A stretch of DNA of 64,000 nt from Roseiarcus sp963806935 (GTDB taxonomy: Bacteria; Pseudomonadota; Alphaproteobacteria; Rhizobiales; Beijerinckiaceae): positions 105,569 through 169,568 of the forward strand of contig CAWEAT010000003.1 of assembly GCA_963806935.1 (NCBI GenBank), in the 5' to 3' direction. Positions 1-9,391 of this stretch are shown here, piece by piece; the stretch's first letter is position 1; each line of letters begins with the position of its first letter. A program made the position numbers and the translations under genes. The notes beneath the pieces are model-generated. The model was not told where the DNA came from. It saw only the letters and a program-made list of their open reading frames with translations, and did not search any database.

Positions 1-1320
1 ACCGGCCCGGTCGACCGCAAGATGATCGTCAACGCGCTGAACTCGGGCGCGAAGGTCTTCATGGCCGACTTCGAGGACGCGTCCTCGCCGATGTTCGCCA
101 ACATGGTCGAGGGCCAGGCCAATCTCAAAGACCGCTGGGCGGGAAAGATCGACTTTGTCGATTCCGCGACCGGAAAAGCCTACGCGGTCAAGAGCAATCC
201 CGCAGTCTTGATGGTGCGCCCGCGCGGCTGGCACTTGCCCGAGCGGCATGTCGCCGTCGACGGCGAGGAAATGTCCGGCTCGCTGTTCGATTTCGGCCTC
301 TACGTCTTTCATTGCGCCAAGGCGCAAATGGCGGCCGGCGCGACGCCGGCCTTCTATCTGCCCAAAATCGAGAGCCATCTCGAGGCGCGGCTCTGGAACG
401 AGGTGTTCTCCCACGCGGAGCGCGAGCTCGGAGTTCCGCATGGCGCGTTCAAGGCGACGGTGCTGATCGAGACGCTGCCGGCCGCGTTCGAGATGGACGA
501 GATCCTGCACGAGCTCCGCGATCACATCGTCGGGCTCAATTGCGGCCGCTGGGACTACATCTTTTCGTTCATCAAGCGCCTCGGCAAGAACCCCGCCTTC
601 CTCACCCCCGATCGCTCGGAGATGACGATGGGAAAGGCGTTCCTCAGCGCCTATTCGGCTCTCCTGATCAAGACCTGCCATCGCCGCGGCGCCTTCGCGA
701 TGGGCGGCATGGCGGCGCAGATTCCGGTCAAGGGCGACAGCAAGGCCAATGAAGAAGCGTTCGCCAAGGTGCGCGCCGACAAGGAGCGCGAAGCCCGCGC
801 CGGCCATGACGGGACTTGGGTCGCCCATCCCGATCTGGCGCCGATCGCGCGCGAGGTCTTCGACCGGCTGATGCCTGGGCCGAACCAGCTTTCGGTCAAG
901 CGCGACGACGTTCACGTGACCCAGGCCGACCTCATCGAAGTCCACAAGGGCAAGCGCACCGAAGCGGGCCTGCGCGAGAACATCCGGGTCGGGGTGCAAT
1001 ATATCGAGGCGTGGCTCAGGGGCCGCGGCGCCGTGCCGATCTACAATCTGATGGAGGACGCGGCGACCGCGGAGATCTCCCGCGCCCAGGTCTGGCAATG
1101 GCTGCATCTCAAGGCGAAGCTCGACGACGGGCGCGAGGCGACGCCGGCGATGTTCAAGGACGCGCTCAAGGGCGAGATGGAGCGGGTCAAGGGCGAGGTC
1201 GGCGACAAGGCCTATAACGGGGGGCGGTTCCCGGAGGCGATCAAGCTCTTCTCGGAGATGTCGCTCGCCGACACGTTCGAGGAGTTCCTCACTCTCCCGG
1301 CCTATAAGCTGATCGACTAG
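1..1320 (+). CDS. aceB: malate synthase A (5' end cut by window)
   Basis: Condenses glyoxylate and acetyl-CoA to malate in the glyoxylate cycle. The reading frame is open from base 1, where TGPVDRK precedes the first ATG at 22, so the true start lies outside the window. About 439 residues are visible of the roughly 530-540 usual for this isoform. Family features include the block KVFMADFEDASSPMF, the segment VLIETLPAAFEMDEIL, the block NCGRWDYIFSFIKR and MGGMAAQIPVKGD. The length and absence of the extra domain point to isoform A rather than the larger GlcB type. It is followed after 18 bases by a DUF1330 gene that may be co-transcribed. Identification is by family motifs and is secure. Confidence 0.94.
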   Translation, partial: TGPVDRKMIVNALNSGAKVFMADFEDASSPMFANMVEGQANLKDRWAGKIDFVDSATGKAYAVKSNPAVLMVRPRGWHLPERHVAVDGEEMSGSLFDFGLYVFHCAKAQMAAGATPAFYLPKIESHLEARLWNEVFSHAERELGVPHGAFKATVLIETLPAAFEMDEILHELRDHIVGLNCGRWDYIFSFIKRLGKNPAFLTPDRSEMTMGKAFLSAYSALLIKTCHRRGAFAMGGMAAQIPVKGDSKANEEAFAKVRADKEREARAGHDGTWVAHPDLAPIAREVFDRLMPGPNQLSVKRDDVHVTQADLIEVHKGKRTEAGLRENIRVGVQYIEAWLRGRGAVPIYNLMEDAATAEISRAQVWQWLHLKAKLDDGREATPAMFKDALKGEMERVKGEVGDKAYNGGRFPEAIKLFSEMSLADTFEEFLTLPAYKLID

Positions 1321-1338
1321 GACGGAAGAGGCAACACG

Positions 1339-1629
1339 ATGGCCAAAGCCTATTGGATCTCCATATATCGTTCGATCAGCAATCCGGACGCTCTGGCCGC
1401 TTACGCCAAGCTGGCGGGGCCGGCGCTCTCCGCCGCGGGCGGGCGTTTCCTCGCGCGCGGAGTTCCTGCGCAGGTCTATGAGGCCGGCCTTCAGCAGCGC
1501 ACTGTGCTTTTGGAGTTTGACAGCGTGGAAGCGGCCTGCGCCGCGCATGACAGTCCGGCCTATCAAGAAGCGCTGGCCGCGCTCGCGGGCGGAGCGGATC
1601 GTGAGATTCGCATCGTCGAGGGGCTTTAG
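1339..1629 (+). CDS. DUF1330 family protein
   Basis: A 96-residue protein of the DUF1330 dimeric alpha/beta-barrel type. The pattern KAYWISIYRSISNPDALAAY at the N-terminus and the later LEFDSVEAACAAHDSPAYQEA resemble members of the family, in which the second block usually reads as a FPS-like segment followed by A...SPEYQ. No enzymatic activity is established for most members. It sits 18 bases behind the malate synthase gene on the same strand, and a GGAAGAGG ribosome binding site lies just upstream of its ATG. It is probably the second gene of that operon; the functional link is inferred from spacing only. Confidence 0.72.
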   Translation: MAKAYWISIYRSISNPDALAAYAKLAGPALSAAGGRFLARGVPAQVYEAGLQQRTVLLEFDSVEAACAAHDSPAYQEALAALAGGADREIRIVEGL

Positions 1630-1657
1630 CGACGCCCGGCGCGGGCGGTTCCGACTC

Positions 1658-2110
1658 TCACATCCCGTAGCCGCGCGCCATCGCCGCGGCGCAGATCGGG
1701 ATCAGCGCGAACAGGCCAGCTTCAGCGTAGAGCGCCCGGCGCAATCGCACAATCTCGCGCGCCGGCGGGCGGAAGGAGGCGTCGGCGCGAACCCGCCGCC
1801 GCCAGACGAGATAGGAAAACGTCGGCGAAATCGAGATCAGGCCGACGGCGGCGAACAGCGCCATCTTTGCCCAGAAGAACGTGTTGGCGACATAATAGTC
1901 GACGCCCTTGGCGCCGAAGAACACGCGCAAGAGCCCGGCCGCGAGCGCGAGCGCGGCCAAGATGCCGAACCACGCGTCGACGCGCGCGAGCCTCAGCGCC
2001 ATCCGGTCGTCGATCGGCCCGGCGGTGAGAAAAATCTCCGCCGACAGGATCGCGGCGAGCGAAAATACCGCGAGGTGATGGAAGCTCGCGAACAGCCAGT
2101 CAACGAACAT
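1658..2110 (-). CDS. DUF2214-like membrane protein
   Basis: About 150 residues with four predicted membrane helices: residues near 4-24 (LFASFHHLAVFSLAAILSAE), 45-65, 80-102 and the C-terminal region. The N-terminal FHHLAVFSLAAIL with a conserved His pair and the later YYxANxFFWAKMALF segment are typical of the DUF2214 family, whose function is unknown. The ATG at 2110 is preferred because a GGAGGGG sequence lies about 10 bases upstream; an in-frame GTG nine bases further up is possible. It lies tail-to-tail with the DUF1330 gene and downstream of the RimK-like gene on the same strand. Confidence 0.72.
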   Translation of the reverse strand: MFVDWLFASFHHLAVFSLAAILSAEIFLTAGPIDDRMALRLARVDAWFGILAALALAAGLLRVFFGAKGVDYYVANTFFWAKMALFAAVGLISISPTFSYLVWRRRVRADASFRPPAREIVRLRRALYAEAGLFALIPICAAAMARGYGM

Positions 2111-2203
2111 GGACCCCACCCCTCCGCTCGCTTTGAGCCATTGATCGCCCTGGAGGCGAGCGCCTTGTCCGAAATCGACCGTCGCGCAAGGCGGGCGCGC
2201 GTT

Positions 2204-3665
2204 TCAAGCATCGATCCGCTTGACGAACCAGTTGATGAGCCTTGTCCAGATCTCGTCTTTGCCAACCTGGTCCTCGACCCCATGCTCGAGATTGGGGTTG
2301 TCGTTGACCTCGATGACGACGATCGCGCCGTCGGTTTCCTTGATGTCGACGCCATAAAGGCCGGGGCCGATGGCGCGGGCCGCCTTGAGCGCGGCGTCGA
2401 TGACCCGCGGGGGAGCGTCGGCGATGGCGATCGTCTTCGATCCGCCCTCGCGGGCGCCGTTCGGCCCGTGCTTGATGATCTGCCAGTGGCCGCGCGCCAT
2501 CTGATACTGGCACACGAATAGCGGCTCGCCGTCGAGCACTCCGACCCGCCAGTCGAACTTGGTCGGCATGAACTTCTGCGCCAGCAGGAGGTCGGTGTCC
2601 TCGAACAATTCGTCCGACAGCGCCTTGAGCGCCTGCGCGGACTCGACCTTGTGGACCCCGCGCGAGAACGAGCCGTCCGGAATCTTGAGCACCATCGGCC
2701 AGCCCAGGAGCCGCTCGGCCTTCGCAAGGTCCTCGTCCTCGGCCAGCATCACCGTCGGCGGCACGGGGACGCCCGTGCGCCTCGAGGAGCTCGTGCAGGT
2801 AGACCTTGTTGGTGCAGCGGATCATGGATTGCGGGTCGTCGATGACCGGCATGCCCTCGCTGCGGGCGCGCTGGGCGAAGCGGTAGGTGTAGCTGTCGAT
2901 CGACGTCGTCGCGCGGATGAACAGGCCATCGAATTCGACCAGTTCCGCGAGCTGCTTCTTGGTGATGAGCTCGATCTCGACCGACTGCTTCTCGGCGAGC
3001 CGCGAAAAATGCTTGAGCGTGTCGAGGGAGGACGGCGGCAGGTCCTCCTGCGGATCGTACAGCACGGCGAGCGAATAGCGGGCGATCGCCCGGCCGCGCG
3101 GGTTGCGCCAGTCGCGCTGGGTGTGGCGATGGAGGCTCTTGTGGAAGAATTCCGCCTCGTCCGGCCCGAGCTTGGCGAGCGGCCGGGCGCGCAGCCGGTC
3201 GATTTTCCACCGCTTGCCCGCCGTGATGGTGACTTCGATCGCCGGGCACCGGTACCAGTCGAACAGGAGCCGGCCGAACGCCTCGAAGCGGGGATCCTGG
3301 ACGAAGCCGAAGCAGAACAGGAGATCGAACGTGGTGTCCTCGGTCGCGTGCGCCTTGAGCGCCCCTGCGGTCAGCGCCTCCTGCAATTCCGGCAGCGACT
3401 GCTCGTAGAGCTTGAGCTCGCGCAGATCGAGCATCGTCTCGACCGTCGGGATCACCCGGTGGCCGCGCGCCTCGGCGAGCAGGGAGGCGTAATAGCCCTT
3501 GGACTGGTAGTTGTAGGAGCGGGAAAGATTGATGATCTTCGCCCGTCCGAGCCCGGCGAACAGTTTCGGCCGCGCGAGATAGTCGCGCGTCGTGATCACC
3601 TTGTGGGGCGTGTCGGCGTTGGGAAAGTCGCGCGCCTGATCGACGAGAATGACCCACCCGGTCAT
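2204..3665 (-). CDS. RimK-like ATP-grasp protein, reading frame broken once
   Basis: Two overlapping frames together give one protein of about 486 residues. The N-terminal part (MTGWVILVDQARDFPNADTP to IRCTNKVYLHELLEAHG) matches the RimK-like ATP-grasp N-terminal domain; the C-terminal part (VPVPPTVMLAEDEDLAKAE to the end) is an ATP-grasp fold with the metal-binding end GLYGVDIKETDGAIVVIEVNDNPN. The frames join at 2772-2774, where a run of three C on the plus strand should be two; removing one base reads ELLEAHGVPVPPTV. Such enzymes ligate amino acids to a carboxylate, but the substrate here is unknown. The GNAT gene next door is a common partner of this subfamily. The break is probably an assembly indel. 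Confidence 0.85.
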
Positions 3666-3796
3666 GGCGCGCGCCGATCGGGCCGTGCGGTTGGTCGCAA
3701 CGACGTCTGCATGATGAGGGGCGGAATGGTCCCTGTTAGGCGCGGGCCAGGTTCATTTGGCGACGGGCGCGACTCACTTCCCGCGCCTTCGCCTCC

Positions 3797-4342
3797 CTAG
3801 CGCGGGCGTGATGCGCCGCGCAACGGCCGAACGCGCGCGAGCGGCGGATTGTTCCCGGTTTCGCGAAGGTCGGCGGGGATGAGCGCCTTCTCGTAACGCA
3901 GGGCGGCCGCCCCGTCGGCGTAATAACGGGCGTGCTCGCCGAACTGGCGGAAGCCCGAGCTCTCGTAAAGCGCAATCGCCGAGGCATTGTCGTAGCGCAC
4001 TTCGAGCGTCAGCGCGGCCCGGCGGTGGCGCCGCGCATAGGCCTCGCAGGCCTGGAGCAGCGCCCGGCCGACGCCGCGGCGGGCGAATCGGGGATCGACG
4101 GCGAGCGAGTAGATGCGCACCGCCCGCGACGCCTTGCGCAGCGAGACCAGGGCGTAGCCCGCAAGCTCGTCGTCGATGAACGCCGTGATCACCGGCCGGT
4201 GGGCCGCGCGCAGGAATTCGCGCAAGGACCGCCGCGAGACCCGGTCGGTCTCGAACGATTCGTTCTCGAGCCTGGCGATCGCGTCGAGGTCGCGGGGACG
4301 GGCCTCGCGAACGACGATCCCGCTGTGGCGCCAGTTGGTCAT
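3797..4342 (-). CDS. GNAT family N-acetyltransferase
   Basis: A 181-residue acetyltransferase. The acetyl-CoA loop is visible as VDPRFARRGVGRALLQACE (motif R-x-x-G-x-G/A), preceded by the strand AVRIYSLAV and followed by LTLEVRYDNASAIALYESSGF, the usual motif B of RimI-like enzymes. It transfers acetyl from acetyl-CoA to an amine; the substrate cannot be read from the sequence. It lies immediately upstream (same strand, 131 bases) of the RimK-like ATP-grasp gene. GNAT plus RimK-like ATP-grasp pairs are recurrent in proteobacteria and suggest a joint peptide- or amino-acid-modifying role. The last 20 residues are rich in Arg/Pro and not conserved-looking. Confidence 0.82.
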   Translation of the reverse strand: MTNWRHSGIVVREARPRDLDAIARLENESFETDRVSRRSLREFLRAAHRPVITAFIDDELAGYALVSLRKASRAVRIYSLAVDPRFARRGVGRALLQACEAYARRHRRAALTLEVRYDNASAIALYESSGFRQFGEHARYYADGAAALRYEKALIPADLRETGNNPPLARVRPLRGASRPR

Positions 4343-4382
4343 GAACGCCTTATGCGGAAGGGGCTGCGTGAGCGCCAGCGTC

Positions 4383-4432
4383 TACCCTCATCCGGAGCTC
4401 CGCGCCACCATCTCCCATAGACGGGAGAAGGG
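4383..4432. repeat. dispersed intergenic hairpin repeat
   Basis: Between the GNAT gene and ligA. It contains ACCCTCATCCGGAGC and the small inverted repeat TCTCCCATAGACGGGAGA. The composition is that of the widespread Hyphomicrobiales intergenic repeat family often found after genes; no coding function. Confidence 0.6.
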
Positions 4433-4437
4433 AATGG

Positions 4438-6547
4438 CTACCCCCGCCCGGAACGCCTGACCCATTCCTCCTCGTCGACGGTCTCGACGCCGAGCTCGCG
4501 CGCCTTGGCGAGCTTCGAGCCGGCGCCAGGGCCGGCGACCACGAGGTCGGTCTTGGCCGAGATCGAGCCCGAGACCTTGGCCCCCAGCCGCTCGGCGACC
4601 GCCTTGGCCTCGTCACGGGTCATCCGCTCGAGCGATCCGGTGAAAACGATGGTCTTGCCGGCGAGCGGATGGCCGGCGGCGACCGCCTCCATCGGTTCGA
4701 TCGTCACCTCTTTCAAGAGCGCGTCGAGCGCCGCCTCGTTGCGCGGCTCGGCGAAGAAATCAGCGACCGCCTCGGCGACCACCGGCCCGACGCCCTCGAC
4801 CGTCGACAGCTCCTCCGCCGCGTTTTCGGCCCGAGCAGCGGCGCGCAGCGGCGCCCAGTCGCCGAAATGGCGCGCAAGGCGGCGCGCATTGGTCTCGCCG
4901 ACATGGCGAATGCCGAGCGCATAGAGGAAGCGGTTGAGCGCAATCGAGCGGCGCGCGTCGATGGCGTTGAAGAGGTTATGCGCCGAGGTCTCGCCGAACC
5001 CCTCCCATTCCCGCAAGGGCGGCCGGCCGCTCCCGTCGCGCGCCTTCAGGGTGAAAATGTCGGCAGGCGTGCGGATGAGGTCTTCGGTGAAGAAGAGCTC
5101 GATCAGCTTTTCCCCAAGCCCCTCGATGTCGAACGCGTTGCGCGAGACGAAGTGCTTGAGGCCCTCGACCGCCTGCGCCGGGCAGACGAGGGTCCCGGTG
5201 CAGCGGCGCACGACATCCGCCTCCCCGGTCTTCTCGTCGATCTCGCGCAACGCCGCCGACCCGCACACCGGGCAGATAAGTTGCCGTCTCGTCCTTCGGG
5301 AAGAGGAACGGTTTCGGCTCAGGATGCGGCCGCTTGTCCAGCACCACCTCGAGGATCTGCGGAATGACGTCGCCGGCGCGCTGCACCACCACCGTATCGC
5401 CGACCCGCACATCCTTGCGCGCGATCTCGTCCTCGTTGTGCAGGGTGGCGTTGGAGACGACGACCCCGCCGACGGTCACCGGCTTCAGTTTGGCGATCGG
5501 CGTCAGCGCCCCGGTCCGGCCGACATTGATCTCGATCGCTTCGATGACCGTCATCGCCTTCTCGGCCGGGAACTTGTGCGCCACCGCCCACCGGGGCGAG
5601 CGCGAGATGAAGCCGAGACGGTCCTGGAGCGCGAGATCGTTCACCTTGTAAACGACGCCGTCGATGTCATAGCCGAGGGTCGCCCGCTCGGCCTCGATCG
5701 CGTGATAGCGCTCGATGAGCTCGGCCGTGGAATGACAAAGCCTGGTCAGGGGATTGGTCGGCAGGCCGAAGCGGCCCATCGCCTCGATGGCGCCGAGCTG
5801 GGTCGAGGCGAAGGGCTCGCTGACCTCGCCCCAGGCGTAGGCGAAGAAGGCGAGCGGCCGGCTTGCGGTGATGCGCGAATCGAGCTGGCGCAGCGAGCCG
5901 GCGGCGAAGTTGCGCGGGTTGGCGAACACCTGCAGTCCCGCCTTCGCCTGGCGGGCGTTGAGGGCGGCGAAGTCGGCGTGGCGCATGTAGACCTCGCCAC
6001 GCGCCTCGAAAATCCTTGGCGCGCCTTTGAGCCGGTGCGGGATCGAGGCGACGGTGCGCACGTTGGCGGTCACGTCCTCGCCCTCGTAGCCGTCGCCGCG
6101 CGTCGCCGCCCGGACCAGTTCGCCGTCCTCGTAGCGCAGGCTGCAGGAGAGCCCGTCGATCTTCGGTTCGGCGACGACATCGAGCGGGGCGTTGTCCTTC
6201 AAGCCGAGAAAGCGCCTGACGCGGGCGCAGAATTCCTCGACCTCCTCGTCGGCGAAGATGTTGCCGAGCGACAGCATCGGCACGGCATGACGAACCTTGG
6301 CGAATTTCTCCGCCGGCGGCGCGCCGACCTTGCGGTTTTCCAACTCGGCGCCGGCGAGCTCGGGGAACGCCGCTTCGAGCGCGCTATAGCGCCGGCGCAA
6401 TTCGTCATATTCGGCGTCGGAAATCGTGGGCTGATCCTCGCCGTGATAGCGCCGGTCGTGCTCGGCGATCTCGGCCCCGAGGCGCGCGTGCTCGGTCCGC
6501 GCCTTGGCGAGGGTCAGCCGTGCCGGTTTCTTTTCGGGCGTGGTCAT
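4438..6547 (-). CDS. ligA: NAD-dependent DNA ligase, reading frame broken once
   Basis: Seals nicks in duplex DNA using NAD+ in replication and repair. Starting at ATG 6547, domains run: Ia (DRRYHGEDQPTISDAEYDEL), adenylation domain with the nucleophile motif AEPKIDGLSCSLRYEDG, OB-fold (VGRTGALTPIAKLKPVTVGG), zinc finger CPVCGS...CTGTLVCPAQ, helix-hairpin-helix region (ALGIRHVGETNARRLA) and BRCT domain (LAGKTIVFTGSLERMTRDEA). The frame breaks at 5275-5280, right before CPVCGS, between KDETAT and the zinc finger. Taken together it is about 700 residues, the family length. LigA is essential in bacteria, so a real disruption is unlikely and a one-base assembly error is the better reading. Confidence 0.95.
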
Positions 6548-6710
6548 GAGGCAAATTTAGCTGAGCGCATCAACCGGCGGAAGGCGATCGCGCCCTTTAA
6601 CCGGCGGCTAACAGGTTTGCCCGATTGATGGGCTTCGGCGAGACGCCGGAGCGGGGCTGCCGCGCGTCATGAGATGATTGATCCGCCGGCCCACGAGCCG
6701 AGATCGTCAA

Positions 6711-7049
6711 ATGCGCGCCCGGATTGCGATTGTTGCCGCCGTTTCGCTGCTTTCGGGATGCTGCGCCGGCGGCTATCCCCCCGTTTCAGGCGCGAGCCCG
6801 GCGCCGTTCGACGCCTTCAACGCGAGCATGAGGCTCGCGGCTGGCATGCCGACCGATGTGGCGATTCTCGTCATCGGATCGGCGCCGGTCTCCGCTCAGG
6901 CGACGAGCTGCGGCATCCTCGCCGGTTACGAATGGCCATGCCAGCTCATGAAGTTCGGCTGTTGCGACAATAACCAGCTCCTGGTCTATATCGCGCCGAC
7001 GCCGGACGGCCGCGGCGCCGTCAACTCCTGGTCGGTGCGCAAGGGCTGA
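6711..7049 (+). CDS. small putative lipoprotein, unknown function
   Basis: A 112-residue protein starting MRARIAIVAAVSLLSGCC: a short basic start, hydrophobic stretch and lipobox LLSGC, so lipid attachment at Cys17 is likely. The mature part contains six further cysteines (SCGIL, WPCQL, FGCCDNN), which suggests disulfides in the periplasm. An ATG 33 bases upstream is in frame but would put hydrophilic residues before the signal sequence, so 6711 is preferred. I do not recognise a family. It stands alone, divergent from ligA. Confidence 0.6.
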   Translation: MRARIAIVAAVSLLSGCCAGGYPPVSGASPAPFDAFNASMRLAAGMPTDVAILVIGSAPVSAQATSCGILAGYEWPCQLMKFGCCDNNQLLVYIAPTPDGRGAVNSWSVRKG

Positions 7050-7172
7050 TCCGGACGGCGCGCAGGGTAGGGGTCGCCGATTCGCCGGCCAGCTCGTGCC
7101 CTGCGGCAGGTTCGCCGTTGCCAATCAACAATCGGCCGCCTAACATCCTACCGATCGGGTCGGGAGAAGGGC

Positions 7173-7423
7173 ATGCGAAGGTTGTTGCATGGGATCGCCG
7201 CGGCGGGCGTGGCAGGCATGGCGGCGCTCGCGCTCACCGCGCCGGCCGAGGCGAAGACCTGCACCGAGCGGCTCAGCGTCTGCCAGAAGTTTCTGCATCA
7301 GGAGCGAGTGCGGCTCGCCCGCATGCATCGCGGCGTGCAGCGGCTATTTCCAAGTCGTGCCTCGCGAGCGGCTGCTGGGAAAGCAAGTACGTCGAAAAGG
7401 AATGCGGCTTCACCCGGCGATAG
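7173..7423 (+). CDS. small secreted Cys-rich protein, frame broken twice
   Basis: The N-terminus MRRLLHGIAAAGVAGMAALA with a following AEAKTC is a clear signal peptide. The mature part only makes sense across three frames: TCTERLSVCQKF, then CIRSECGSPACIAACSGYF, then SCLASGCWESKYVEKECGF. One extra base near 7290-7293 and another near 7350-7351 restore a single protein of 82 residues with ten cysteines, most of them regularly spaced; 251 bases equals 83 codons plus two, which agrees. Short Cys-rich secreted proteins ending in CLASGCWE-like motifs are seen in Hyphomicrobiales, without known function. It converges with the hydrolase gene and overlaps its 3' end by 14 bases. Confidence 0.6.
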
Positions 7424-8321
7424 GCGCCCGCGCTTCCGCGTTCACGACGAAATCGCCAACGTGCTTGAGCGCGACCGCCGCTGAGGATTCCGGCCAGGAA
7501 TGGCCAAGGCCCGGAACGACGACCAGCTTCGCGCCGGGAATGCTTGCGGCCGTATCCTTCGCCGCCGCGACCGGAAAGAGCGGGTCCGCGTCTCCGTGGA
7601 TCACAAGCGCCGGGCGCCGCACTGTCGTCAAGCCTGCGTTGCGCGGCGCGGCGGCGACCACCGCCGCCCACTGGCGGGCGATTCCCGCCGGATCGTAAGG
7701 CGCGCGATCGGTGCGGCGTTCGGCCGATTGGCGCAGCTCGGCTTCGCTCATCCCGAAGCCCGGACCGAGCAGCGTGCGCTGCACGAGGATGCTTGCCTCG
7801 ATAAGGTCTTCGCGGGCCTCACTCTTCGGCGGTTGAGCCAGGATCGCCATTGCCTTGCGATCACCCGGCGGCAAGTCCCGCCGGCCGGTGGTCGAATTCA
7901 TCGAGATAAGGCTTTTTGTCCGCCCGGGATGATTGATCGCGACGGTCTGCGCGATCATGCCCCCCATTGACGAACCCGCGATATGGGCGCGCTCCACGCC
8001 GAGCGCGTCGAGAAGGCCGACCGCGTCCTTGGCCATGTCCTCGAGCTGGTAAGGCACGTTGGGGGTGTTGCCCGCGACGACATCGGCCATCACGGCGCGA
8101 AAGTCGGGCGTCGGCAGGCTCGCGAGATGCGTCGATTTGCCGATGTCGCGATTGTCGAACCTGACGACGCGGAATCCCTTGGCCGCCAGGCCTTTGCAAA
8201 GCGATTCCGGCCAAAAAATGAGCTGCGCCGCGAGCCCCATGATGAGCAGAATGAGCGGATCGCGGTCGCGGCCGAAGCTCTCGTATTCGATGTCGATTCC
8301 GTTCGCTTTTGCTTGCGGCAT
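7410..8321 (-). CDS. alpha/beta hydrolase
   Basis: About 303 residues of the alpha/beta-hydrolase fold. The oxyanion strand is LILLIMGLAAQLIFWPE, the nucleophile elbow is IAGSSMGGMIAQ (Ser in G-S-S-M-G-G), the acid is in LVIHGDADPLFP and the catalytic His in GLGHSWP. The order and spacing match esterase/lactonase-like or aclacinomycin-methylesterase-like hydrolases; the substrate is not readable. Start at ATG 8321 (MPQAKANGIDIEYESFG) is preferred over an in-frame ATG 57 bases upstream because the fold begins right after it. It ends tail-to-tail with the Cys-rich gene. Confidence 0.85.
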   Translation of the reverse strand: MPQAKANGIDIEYESFGRDRDPLILLIMGLAAQLIFWPESLCKGLAAKGFRVVRFDNRDIGKSTHLASLPTPDFRAVMADVVAGNTPNVPYQLEDMAKDAVGLLDALGVERAHIAGSSMGGMIAQTVAINHPGRTKSLISMNSTTGRRDLPPGDRKAMAILAQPPKSEAREDLIEASILVQRTLLGPGFGMSEAELRQSAERRTDRAPYDPAGIARQWAAVVAAAPRNAGLTTVRRPALVIHGDADPLFPVAAAKDTAASIPGAKLVVVPGLGHSWPESSAAVALKHVGDFVVNAEARAPIAG

Positions 8322-8389
8322 GGGGCGCTCCGGCAGGGGAATGGGGGCGCACCCTACCCGCAACGGCGGCGGCTTCAAACCCGACCCAT

Positions 8390-8441
8390 GTAGGGCGGGG
8401 TCGATGACCCCGCCCCGGCCGGGTCATCGATCCGGCCGTAC
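8390..8441. repeat. GTAGGGCGGGGTC-type inverted repeat
   Basis: Starts GTAGGGCGGGGTCGATGACC and folds into GGGCGGGGTC-GAT-GACCCCGCCC followed by a second arm CGGCCGG...CCGGCCG. The same type recurs at 20802-20856. It lies between miaA and the hydrolase gene, so it may also act as a terminator. Confidence 0.6.
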
Positions 8442-8455
8442 AAGGCGAGAGCGCC

Positions 8456-9364
8456 TCAATCCCCGTCGAGCTCCCGCGCCCCCTCTTCCGCCGCCTCCTC
8501 CGGCGCGACCCAGCGGAAGCCGGTCATCTGGCGCCGCGCCCAGGTGAACTGCCGCTTGGCGTAATGGCGGGTGTCGAGCTTCGAGCGTTCCGCAGCCTGA
8601 GCGAGCGTGATCCGGCCCTCGAGATGAGCAATGAGATGGGGAACGCCATGGGCGCGCATCACCGGCAGCGCCGGATCGAGCCGCCGCTTCATCAGCGCCG
8701 CGGCTTCGTCGAGCGCGCCTTGCGCGAGCATGGCGTCGAACCGCGCCTCGATGCGCCGATAAAGCTCCTCCCGGTCGGGAGCGAGATAGAGGCCCGCCCA
8801 TTCGTGGGTTTTAAGCGCCGGCGCCGCTCGCGCCCCCAGGAACGAGGCGAGCGGGCGCTCCGTGGCCGCCAGAACCTCGAGCGCGCGCAAGATGCGCTGC
8901 CGGTCGCTGGCGTTGAGGCGCGAAGCGGTTTCGGGATCGCGCGCTTTCAGCTCGCCATGGAGCTCTTCGGCGACGCGACCCTCGGCTTCGGCGCGAATCC
9001 TCTCACGCACCGCCTCGGGCACCGCCGGCACGTCGGACAGGCCTTCGGTCAACGCGCGCAGGTAGAGGCCCGTGCCGCCGACGAAAACGACCGGCCGGTC
9101 GCCGATCTCGGCAAGGATTTCGGCCGCCGCCCGGGCCCATCGCCCGGCCGAGTAATTCACCGCGCCGTCGATCGTCCCGAACAGCCGATGCGGCGCGCGC
9201 ATCTCTTCTTCCGTCGTCGGGCGCGCGGTCAGGATTTTGAGGTCCGCATAGACCTGCATCGAATCGGCGTTGACGATCGTCGCGCCGAAACGTTCGGCGA
9301 TCTTGAGCGCCGCCGCCGACTTGCCGCTCGCCGTGGGGCCTGCAATGAGGAGCGCTCGCCTCAC
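8456..9364 (-). CDS. miaA: tRNA dimethylallyltransferase
   Basis: Adds the dimethylallyl group to N6 of A37 in tRNAs that read codons starting with U. The 302-residue protein has the P-loop LIAGPTASGKSAAALK at residues 6-21, the DSMQVY block that contacts substrate (NADSMQVYADLKILTARPT), the FVGGTGLYLRAL motif and the C-terminal TRHYAKRQFTWARRQ. Length and all motifs are standard. It is divergent from serB with 27 bases between the two start codons, an arrangement common in Hyphomicrobiales, so the two promoters must overlap. Confidence 0.95.
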   Translation of the reverse strand: MRRALLIAGPTASGKSAAALKIAERFGATIVNADSMQVYADLKILTARPTTEEEMRAPHRLFGTIDGAVNYSAGRWARAAAEILAEIGDRPVVFVGGTGLYLRALTEGLSDVPAVPEAVRERIRAEAEGRVAEELHGELKARDPETASRLNASDRQRILRALEVLAATERPLASFLGARAAPALKTHEWAGLYLAPDREELYRRIEARFDAMLAQGALDEAAALMKRRLDPALPVMRAHGVPHLIAHLEGRITLAQAAERSKLDTRHYAKRQFTWARRQMTGFRWVAPEEAAEEGARELDGD

Positions 9365-9391
9365 CTGGTTTCGCTCTCGCCTGGAAGCTTC

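Noticed and set aside
4934..6628. A 564-residue open frame on the plus strand opposite ligA
   Set aside because: Shadow of ligA; no motifs.
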